In this document: piece after piece, positions 29,955-35,028 of the stretch
How positions within the stretch are numbered: position 1 is the stretch's first letter
Layout of the letters: each line of letters opens with the position of its first letter
NCBI GenBank assembly: GCA_017470005.1
Contig: JAFUFH010000044.1
Coordinates: 1 to 35,028, forward strand
Source of the DNA: Bacilli bacterium
GTDB taxonomy: Bacteria > Bacillota_I > Bacilli_A > RFN20 > CAG-288
Length of the DNA stretch: 35,028 nt
Reading direction: 5' to 3'
Notes under the pieces: generated by a model
Database searches by the model: none
What the model saw: only the letters and a program-made list of their open reading frames with translations
Told to the model about the DNA's origin: nothing
Made by a program: the position numbers and the translations under genes

Positions 29955-30449
29955 ATGAAATATTGTACAAAATGCGGTCAAAAGATGGATGATGAAGCTT
30001 TATTCTGCCCCAAATGCGGAGCCAAAGCAGCTTCTATCACTCAAGAGGATACTCAAGATAACCAAGAAAACGTTGTAGTTGAAAACCAGGAAAGAGTGGA
30101 AGAAAAAGCAGAAGTTAAAGAAGAACCTAAAAAGAATGTTAAGACAGCTAGAAAAGCAACTCCTCTATATGAACAAAAAGTGAAAGAGTTTTTACCCGTT
30201 GCAATCGCGGCGATTGTTTGTTCTATTGCGATGTGGATTTTACAAGCGACCCTCTCTCCTACTGGCATTCCTAAAGTTATGCCTTTGCTTATCTTTGTTA
30301 TGTTAGATACCTTATTTGGTGTTCTCAATTTAGTTCGTGCGATTCAATGTTTGAATCGAAAAAACTTCTTCATCGCCGCTTTATCCTTTGTCTTAGCTAC
30401 ACTCTTATTTATTTGTTCTATCGTGAATCTTATCTTCTTGATGTCATGA
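29955..30449 (+). CDS. Zinc-ribbon membrane protein
   Basis: This 164-residue protein starts with a zinc ribbon (KYCTKCGQKMDDEALFCPKCG; C4, C7, C18, C21) of the small double-Cys type common at the N-terminus of Firmicutes membrane proteins. A Glu/Lys-rich linker (about 30-70) leads to three predicted transmembrane helices at about 76-98, 104-129 and 136-162. AGGAG lies eight bases before the ATG, just past the stop of the DUF6273-like gene, so the two are co-transcribed. Function is unknown, and the zinc ribbon probably faces the cytoplasm. Confidence 0.75.
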   Translation: MKYCTKCGQKMDDEALFCPKCGAKAASITQEDTQDNQENVVVENQERVEEKAEVKEEPKKNVKTARKATPLYEQKVKEFLPVAIAAIVCSIAMWILQATLSPTGIPKVMPLLIFVMLDTLFGVLNLVRAIQCLNRKNFFIAALSFVLATLLFICSIVNLIFLMS

Positions 30450-30452
30450 ACA

Positions 30453-30475
30453 TAAGGAGCTCATAACGCTCCTTA
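30453..30475. terminator. Hairpin between convergent genes
   Basis: TAAGGAGC (30453-30460) pairs with GCTCCTTA (30468-30475) around a 7-base loop, between two convergent operons. Neither strand has a clear T-run, so intrinsic termination is less certain. It overlaps the stop codon of the ABC ATPase gene (30473-30475). Confidence 0.5.
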
Positions 30476-31243
30476 ACTTAATACCGTAGAATCAGAGAAA
30501 TGATGATAGTTTTTAGAAAGAAGAACTTCTCTTGTGAGTTCTTCTTTTTCTTTGCCAGAAACATCAAAGACCACTTTTCCTTCATCCAAGATGATCAATC
30601 GATTTCCGTATTTTAAGGCGACATCGATATTGTGAGTAATCATCAAGGTTTCCATTTTCTTTTCTTGTATGATCTCATTGGTGATATGCATCACTTTTTC
30701 GGCAGTGGTGGGATTTAAAGCGGCAACATGTTCGTCTAATAATAAGACTTTGGGGTCTTTGTTGGTAGCCATAAAGAGAGTCAAGGCTTGTCTCATACCA
30801 CCAGAGAGTTCTTGGATTGGAGTTTTGAAGTTATCCTCTAATTTCAATTCAAATTTTTTGAGGTATTCTTTGCATTCAGAAAGATATTTCTTTTTATCAT
30901 GATAGAAGAAGATGGAACTTTCTTTCTTTGCGAGAAGCAAATTCTCTTCTACCGTAAGATTAGGGGCAGTACCTAAAAGGGGATCTTGATAGACAATACC
31001 GATTTCTTTGGCTCTTTTATAGGTCTTATATTTAGAGATATCTTTTCCATTTAATAGAATCTTACCAGTATAAGGAATCCTTCCAATCAATGCATTAAAG
31101 AGAGTGGTTTTACCAGACCCATTAGTCCCTAAAACACAGATGAAATCTCCATCATGAATGGTGAGAGAGAAAGAAGAGAAAACTACTTTTTCTAAGGAAG
31201 TATTTTTGTTAAATATGACATTTAAATCTTGAATTTCAACCAT
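30473..31243 (-). CDS. ABC transporter ATP-binding protein (TrpZ/LivF-like)
   Basis: This 256-residue ATPase powers the importer encoded with the next two genes. Walker A GTNGSGKTT (about 39-47), the signature LSGGMRQAL, Walker B VLLLDEHVAAL and the H-loop TH are all visible. The Q-loop reads YQDP. The Glu after the Walker B Asp, which activates water, is present (LLLDEH). The start at 31243 overlaps the permease by 8 bases. It belongs to the family that pairs with BPD_transp_2 permeases and ABC_sub_bind lipoproteins. Confidence 0.93.
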   Translation of the reverse strand: MVEIQDLNVIFNKNTSLEKVVFSSFSLTIHDGDFICVLGTNGSGKTTLFNALIGRIPYTGKILLNGKDISKYKTYKRAKEIGIVYQDPLLGTAPNLTVEENLLLAKKESSIFFYHDKKKYLSECKEYLKKFELKLEDNFKTPIQELSGGMRQALTLFMATNKDPKVLLLDEHVAALNPTTAEKVMHITNEIIQEKKMETLMITHNIDVALKYGNRLIILDEGKVVFDVSGKEKEELTREVLLSKNYHHFSDSTVLS

Positions 31244-32120
31244 GTTTTACCTCCCTTCTCTTTCTAAAGTAATCTTGCATCTTATCGATGACTTTCACTC
31301 GAGATAGAATTAAGAAGATGATGATAGCAAGAGCGGAGAATAATTTCATGTATTGAGGTTGACCAGAGACTTGGATGACAAGTAGATAAATGAATCGATA
31401 GATGATACTTCCTAAGACAATACCGATAAGCATCGTGAGCATATAATGTCTTTTACGATTGAAGATTTCTCCGATGATGATGGTAGCAACACCTACCACC
31501 ATCATACCCGTTCCAAAAGTGGAATCATAATAGCGAGAATAAGACATGAATAGTCCACCAGAGAGAGCGATCAATCCATTAGAGAGCATCAAGCCTAATG
31601 TCTTTAAAAGATCGGAAGATACGCCATTACTTTCCATCATCACTTCATTATCTCCACAAGCTCTGATACTCAATCCAATACGAGAACGGAAGAAGAAATA
31701 GATTCCTATGATGAGAAGGGCGATGATTCCTAACATGATATAGAGAGTGATGAAATCATCGTTATTAACAAAGATTGTGGCTTCATCTTTGGCAAGAGTC
31801 AAAGAAGGTTTAAAATTGGTGACAAGAAGATTGATGGTATAGAAAGCAGTGAGGGTCAAAATACCAGAGAGAACTTTATCTATCTTTAATTTGGTGTGTA
31901 AGAACGCTGTGATAAAACCAGCGACAGCCCCTCCTATAAATGACATCAACAAAGCGAGATGTGGAAGTCCTAATTTGATGAATTGTACGGCTAAAGCTGC
32001 TCCTAAAGTGAAGGAAGCTTCCGCGGTTAAATCGGTGAAAGAGAGGACTCGAAAGGATAAGAAGATACCAAAACCTAAAATGGCGAAGATGAGTCCTGTA
32101 TTGACAGCATTCAATATCAT
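31236..32120 (-). CDS. ABC transporter permease (TrpY/LivH-like)
   Basis: This 294-residue membrane protein has about eight or nine hydrophobic helices. It is of the branched-chain amino acid/TrpY permease type (BPD_transp_2). The N-terminal GLIFAILGFGIFLSFRVLSFTDLTAEASFTLGAA matches the usual opening of TrpY-type permeases. It occurs as a single permease gene, so the transporter would be a homodimer. GAGG lies five bases before the ATG at 32120, and the gene ends inside the ATPase gene. Confidence 0.9.
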   Translation of the reverse strand: MILNAVNTGLIFAILGFGIFLSFRVLSFTDLTAEASFTLGAALAVQFIKLGLPHLALLMSFIGGAVAGFITAFLHTKLKIDKVLSGILTLTAFYTINLLVTNFKPSLTLAKDEATIFVNNDDFITLYIMLGIIALLIIGIYFFFRSRIGLSIRACGDNEVMMESNGVSSDLLKTLGLMLSNGLIALSGGLFMSYSRYYDSTFGTGMMVVGVATIIIGEIFNRKRHYMLTMLIGIVLGSIIYRFIYLLVIQVSGQPQYMKLFSALAIIIFLILSRVKVIDKMQDYFRKRREVKHG

Positions 32121-32128
32121 AGAGACCT

Positions 32129-33088
32129 CTACAAATAGATAACTTCTTGATCTTCGGTGACGGATTCAGGAATGGTGATTCCTATCTCATCCACATAATC
32201 TGAATTGATATATAAGTTTAATCCTTGGTCAAACACTTTTACAGGAAGCTCAGAAATTTTCTTTCCTTTGATGACTTCAATGGTCATCTTTCCTGTCTCA
32301 TTTCCTAAGACGGTATAATTGATACCGAGAGTCATCATGCCGCCATCTTTGACCATGGAATCGGCACCGACATAGCAAGGGATCTTATTCTTCTTTGTGA
32401 CATCAGAAAGAGCACTCATCGCACTAGCGACGGTGTTGTCATCACTGACAAAGATTGCATCCACACGAGAAGAGATGGCTTCGGCAATCTCTCTCATCTC
32501 AGCGGCAGCTGAGATGGTGCGCTTTTCTAAAGTGATAGAATTATCCGCACAATACTTTTCAACTTTGGCAAGATTAGAGACAGAGTTAGATTCACTAGGA
32601 TTATAAATGAAACCTAATTGGTCTAATTCTGGGTCAATCTCTTTGGCCATAGAGAGGATCTTATCGACTTGAATGGCATCACTAGTTCCTGTGATATTGC
32701 CCTCTGGAGCATCTAAATTTTCGACTAATCCAGCTTCTACTGGGTCAGAGACAGCAGCAAAAACAATGGGGGTCTCTTCTTTTAAAAATTGAGATGCAGC
32801 TTGAGCGATAGGGGTGGCGATAGGAATGACAAGCTTTGCTCTCTCTTTGATGATGGACATGATTTGATTGGCGGTATCCATCTGGAATTCGGCATTGGAT
32901 TGATGGATCTCATAATTGCCTGTGCTATAACCAGCATCGGTAAGTGTCTTGGTGATAGCAGCATTGATTTCATCGAGAGAAGTGTGTGTTCCTAACTGAA
33001 CAATCTCAATATGGAATTTGTTTACATCACTGCAGGAAGTAAGAGGTAGGAAAAGAGAGAGAGCGGATAACAGAATTGACTTTTTCAT
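32129..33088 (-). CDS. ABC transporter substrate-binding lipoprotein (TrpX family)
   Basis: This 319-residue lipoprotein with lipobox LTSC (about residues 16-19) is of the ABC_sub_bind (PF04392, TrpX-like) family: VQLGTHTSLDEINAAITKTL, then ETPIVFAAVSDPVEAGLV, NITGTSD and IDPELDQLGFIYNPSESNS are characteristic. Members have been tied to tryptophan or tyrosine uptake; the ligand here is not determined, and no tryptophan genes or T-box are nearby. The start is the ATG at 33088 with AAAGGAG nine bases upstream; in-frame extension to 33136 lacks the signal peptide at its start. It is first of the three-gene importer operon. Confidence 0.9.
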   Translation of the reverse strand: MKKSILLSALSLFLPLTSCSDVNKFHIEIVQLGTHTSLDEINAAITKTLTDAGYSTGNYEIHQSNAEFQMDTANQIMSIIKERAKLVIPIATPIAQAASQFLKEETPIVFAAVSDPVEAGLVENLDAPEGNITGTSDAIQVDKILSMAKEIDPELDQLGFIYNPSESNSVSNLAKVEKYCADNSITLEKRTISAAAEMREIAEAISSRVDAIFVSDDNTVASAMSALSDVTKKNKIPCYVGADSMVKDGGMMTLGINYTVLGNETGKMTIEVIKGKKISELPVKVFDQGLNLYINSDYVDEIGITIPESVTEDQEVIYL

Positions 33089-33105
33089 TGATGGAATCTC
33101 CTTTA

Positions 33106-33135
33106 TGCAAAATAAACGTTTTCGATATTTTTGCA
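33106..33135. promoter_or_regulatory. Imperfect 30-bp palindrome upstream of the importer operon
   Basis: The arms TGCAAAATAAACG and CGATATTTTTGCA surround a TTTT centre (10 of 13 positions pair). It sits immediately upstream of the ribosome site of the substrate-binding gene, a position fitting a repressor operator. The regulator is unknown. Confidence 0.4.
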
Positions 33136-33199
33136 CACTTCAAAAATTATGTAAATTAACGAAAGTTAAAAGTGTGTGAAAACGAGAAGGTAACCGCTT

Positions 33200-33231
33200 A
33201 CAAAAAGAAAAAGATGGCAAGAAGCCATCTT
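33200..33231 (-). terminator. Terminator after cysE
   Basis: On the minus strand AAGATGGC/GCCATCTT with a 5-base loop is followed by TTTTCTTTTTG. It separates cysE from the importer operon downstream. Confidence 0.85.
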
Positions 33232-33234
33232 CAT

Positions 33235-34062
33235 TTATTCTTCGGATTTTTTTGCTTTCTTTTGGAAGGTGATTCCATGTTCTCCTAAGTAGACTACCGT
33301 GTTCTCTTCCACCGATTGTGTTAAGTAGACGTTAGCCCCGATTGTGCAGTGGTCTCCAATGAGAGTTTCTCCACCAAAGATAGAGGCGTTAGAGTAGATG
33401 GTGACATGATTTCCTACTGTGGGATGACGCTTAGAATGTTTGAGTTGTCTTCCTTTAGCAAGGGAGAGAGCACCAAGGGTGACACCTTGATAGAGTTTGA
33501 CATCATTTCCGATGACAGCCGTCTCTCCAATGACAATACCTGTGCCGTGATCGATGAAGAAATTCTTTCCGATGGTGGCACCAGGGTTGATGTCGATACC
33601 GGTTTTGGAATGAGCTTCTTCGGCAATGACTCTTGCGATAAATTTCAATCCCATGCGGTATAAGATATTGGCGATGCGATAGCTTGCAATCGCATAGACT
33701 CCAGGATAGCAAAGAGCAATCTCTTGATAGCTTCCCGAAGCAGGATCTCCTTCCGCTAAAGCTTTGACAGTTCCAAAGAGAAGTTTCTTTGCTTTAGGTA
33801 ATTCACTCAAGAAGAAAGAAATCTTTTCTTCGCAATCTTCCATTCGATTCTGTTTGAGAAGAAGATTGAGTTCTTCTTGGATATCGATGAGTAGTTCGTT
33901 CATCTCACTTTCAGGGAAGTTTTCAGTGGTGAAAGAGGAGAGAATCACTTGTCTACAATTACAAAGGAAGGAATAGACCAAATGAATGTCTGTTCCATTG
34001 TAATGAATCTCTTCATTTTCTTTCTCTAATAGCTTTTCGCGGATTTCATCGATATCAATCAT
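33235..34062 (-). CDS. cysE: Serine O-acetyltransferase CysE (EpsC type)
   Basis: This 275-residue enzyme makes O-acetylserine from serine and acetyl-CoA, the first committed step of cysteine synthesis. An N-terminal helical region with EGDPAS (about 103-108) leads to the left-handed beta-helix of hexapeptide repeats: GIDINPGATIG, FFIDHGTGIVIGET (catalytic Asp-His), VKLYQGVTLGA, KRHPTVGNHVTIYSNASIFGG. A short Lys-rich tail ends KKAKKSEE. It is longer than enterobacterial-type minimal cores and matches the EpsC subgroup. The start at 34062 lies six bases after TGATATGAT with no ribosome site, so it is likely leaderless. No cysK or cysteine-regulatory gene is adjacent. Confidence 0.92.
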   Translation of the reverse strand: MIDIDEIREKLLEKENEEIHYNGTDIHLVYSFLCNCRQVILSSFTTENFPESEMNELLIDIQEELNLLLKQNRMEDCEEKISFFLSELPKAKKLLFGTVKALAEGDPASGSYQEIALCYPGVYAIASYRIANILYRMGLKFIARVIAEEAHSKTGIDINPGATIGKNFFIDHGTGIVIGETAVIGNDVKLYQGVTLGALSLAKGRQLKHSKRHPTVGNHVTIYSNASIFGGETLIGDHCTIGANVYLTQSVEENTVVYLGEHGITFQKKAKKSEE

Positions 34063-34068
34063 AGCAAC

Positions 34069-34077
34069 ATCATATCA
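34069..34077 (-). promoter_or_regulatory. Extended -10 promoter giving a leaderless cysE mRNA
   Basis: On the minus strand TGATATGAT is followed by GTTGCT and then the cysE ATG. The element, its six-base distance and the TTGC core of the spacer match the parA promoter (TGATATGAT, ATTGCC, ATG). No Shine-Dalgarno is present. Confidence 0.6.
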
Positions 34078-34189
34078 CAAACGAAGGGAAAATGGGTGAA
34101 ATACACATATGGGAAGAGCAAAAGAAGTAAAAAACATTGAATTTCTTTCTTTTTCCTTTTCTTTAACAAGCAAATAATCAATATTTTTG

Positions 34190-34218
34190 TTGATATCAAA
34201 GAGCTGAAATGATATATT
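34190..34218 (+). promoter_or_regulatory. Promoter of tRNA-Leu
   Basis: -35 TTGATA (34190-34195) and -10 TATATT (34213-34218) have a 17-base spacer and an extended TGA before the -10. The remaining gap back to the cysE promoter (34078-34189) shows no gene. Confidence 0.65.
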
Positions 34219-34227
34219 TTATTTACT

Positions 34228-34314
34228 GCCCAGATGGCGGAATCGGTAGACGCGTCGGACTCAAAATCCGATGGTAGCGATACTGTGAGGGTTCAAGTCC
34301 CTCTCTGGGCACCA
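34228..34314 (+). tRNA. tRNA-Leu (anticodon CAA)
   Basis: This class II tRNA has a long variable arm: acceptor GCCCAGA/TCTGGGC, anticodon stem TCGGA/TCCGA with loop CTCAAAA (anticodon CAA), variable arm TGGTAGCGATACTG, T-arm GAGGG/CCCTC, discriminator A and encoded CCA. It reads TTG and has its own promoter and terminator. Confidence 0.95.
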
Positions 34315-34327
34315 ATGCTAATTAATT

Positions 34328-34351
34328 GCCTGATTAATTTCAGGCTTTTTT
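34328..34351 (+). terminator. Terminator after tRNA-Leu
   Basis: GCCTG (34328-34332) pairs with CAGGC (34341-34345), followed by six T. Confidence 0.78.
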
Positions 34352-34362
34352 GTTGATTGCTA

Positions 34363-34390
34363 TTGTTTTGTATCGCAAACGTGATACAAT
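34363..34390 (+). promoter_or_regulatory. relB promoter with overlapping operator-like palindrome
   Basis: -35 TTGTTT (34363-34368), 16-base spacer and extended -10 TGATACAAT (34382-34390). The inverted repeat GTATCGC-AAAC-GTGATAC (34370-34387, 6 of 7 pairs) lies across the spacer and the -10. That is where an autorepressing ribbon-helix-helix antitoxin would be expected to bind. Confidence 0.55.
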
Positions 34391-34407
34391 ATAGTCGAGG
34401 AAAAAAT

Positions 34408-34725
34408 ATGGCAAAAACTGAAACTGTTCATACAAGAGTTACTGCTGACATAAAAGAAAAAGCTGACAAGATTTTTAATCGTTTAGGATTAACAACAAGC
34501 CAAGCTATTACTCTTTTTTTGACTGCATCAGTAAACAACAATGGGTTACCTTTTGAATTAACTTTACCGGATGATGAGACCGATTTAGCTTTCGCAAAAT
34601 CCATTGCTACTGTTGATGGGGTAGTCCCTTCTCAAGATGCTCAAAGAATTATGAGATTATATTCACGAGGTGAAATTGATTATGAAACTGCAGAATTCGC
34701 TATAGCGAGGTTATATAAACGATGA
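34408..34725 (+). CDS. relB: RelB/DinJ-family antitoxin
   Basis: This 105-residue ribbon-helix-helix antitoxin has an N-terminal half (AKTETVHTRVTADIKEKADKIFNRLGLTTSQAITLFL) that is a textbook RelB/DinJ domain which dimerises and binds its own promoter. The C-terminal half (LPFELTLPDDETDLA and onward) is where the toxin would be held. The start is the ATG at 34408, with GAGG about seven bases upstream; an in-frame start at 34357 would read through the promoter. A recognisable RelE/YafQ toxin does not follow; the next frames are a 31-residue ORF and an unknown ORF running off the window. A palindrome over the promoter suggests autoregulation. Confidence 0.88.
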   Translation: MAKTETVHTRVTADIKEKADKIFNRLGLTTSQAITLFLTASVNNNGLPFELTLPDDETDLAFAKSIATVDGVVPSQDAQRIMRLYSRGEIDYETAEFAIARLYKR

Positions 34726-34817
34726 AGGATCCATATGTCTTGGAAATGGAGATGGGCCACATTCGTTTTTGGATACCAATTATCAAAAAACCATCAACGT
34801 CTTTTGGGAGTTGCTAA
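34722..34817 (+). CDS. Short ORF overlapping the relB stop (31 aa, uncertain)
   Basis: An ATG overlaps the relB stop (ATGA), and GAGG lies 11 bases upstream. The frame gives 31 residues (MKDPYVLEMEMGHIRFWIP... ending FGSC) and stops one base before the ATG of the next ORF. The coupled layout resembles an antitoxin-toxin pair, but the product matches no toxin I know. It may be a remnant, a small protein, or not coding. Confidence 0.3.
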   Translation: MKDPYVLEMEMGHIRFWIPIIKKPSTSFGSC

Positions 34818-35028
34818 ATGTCGAGTATATTTTTTGAAGATTTAATCGATAATTTGGATTTGCAAAAAGAGTATGTAGAACCAATTCATCTTGCCTCATC
34901 TTTTTTCCCTTTATCTTATTCAAAGGCAAAAGACATGGGCTGCATGAATTTTTTTGGCCCTTCTGTTGATTGCAACAACATAATGTATTTAAAAAATGAC
35001 ACTAACTTGCAAAGCACTTTTGATTTAA
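34818..35028 (+). CDS. Unidentified ORF, 5' part (runs off the window)
   Basis: An open frame of 70 codons begins at the ATG at 34818, seven bases after GGGAG, and has no stop before the right edge. It starts MSSIFFEDLIDNLDLQKEYV, contains three Cys in the visible part and has no transmembrane segment. I do not recognise the family. It directly follows the relB region on the same strand and is probably co-transcribed. Confidence 0.5.
   Translation, partial: MSSIFFEDLIDNLDLQKEYVEPIHLASSFFPLSYSKAKDMGCMNFFGPSVDCNNIMYLKNDTNLQSTFDL

Overview
The window is AT-rich bacterial DNA that uses the standard bacterial code: TGA ends tgt, queA, gatB, dnaB, walJ and relB, and Trp is TGG. Gene content (PrsA-like lipoproteins, ParA/Soj, ComFA/ComFC, GdpP, GatCAB, PcrA with a C-terminal extension, QueH, EpsC-type CysE) and strong AGGAGG ribosome sites point to a Firmicutes genome. 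It is most likely an uncultured, reduced Bacilli lineage (Erysipelotrichales/RF39-like) rather than a true Mycoplasma. That placement is inferred from gene content only.

Layout. 1-125 is the 3' end of an unidentified plus-strand gene. 192-3855 (minus) holds two overlapping PrsA/parvulin-like lipoproteins, divergent from a lone parA (4059-4850). 4847-7714 (minus) is a queuosine operon tgt-queA-queH, preceded by a TetR-type regulator (7757-8359). 8472-15984 (minus) is an operon pcrA-ligA-gatC-gatA-gatB, coupling DNA repair/ligation with the Glu-tRNA(Gln) amidotransferase. A tRNA-Gln(CUG) follows at 16260-16334. 16422-25094 (minus) is a long, tightly packed run: HAD phosphatase, acyl-ACP thioesterase, comFA, comFC, gdpP, rplI, dnaB, walJ-like, rlmH. 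25095-25840 carries no gene but has a candidate small RNA with its own promoter and two strong terminators. 25841-28030 (plus) encodes a four-helix membrane protein with a Glu/Gln/Pro/Val repeat. tRNA-Pro(CGG) follows, then a DUF6273-like surface protein with a zinc-ribbon membrane partner (28387-30449). 30473-33088 (minus) is a complete TrpXYZ/LivH-type ABC importer, then cysE (33235-34062, minus). tRNA-Leu(CAA) precedes a RelB/DinJ-type antitoxin and two unidentified ORFs running off the right edge.

How it fits together. Most of the window is housekeeping: replication and repair (PcrA, LigA, DnaB, WalJ-like), translation (L9, RlmH, GatCAB, queuosine, three tRNAs), cell-surface folding and c-di-AMP turnover. 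The accessory or poorly understood parts are the repeat membrane protein, the DUF6273/zinc-ribbon pair, the orphan RNA region and the RelB locus. The most distinctive signal is regulatory. parA and cysE both start exactly six bases after an identical extended -10 (TGATATGAT) with no ribosome-binding site, and tgt starts seven bases after TATAAT. These look like leaderless mRNAs in a genome that otherwise relies on AGGAGG sites.
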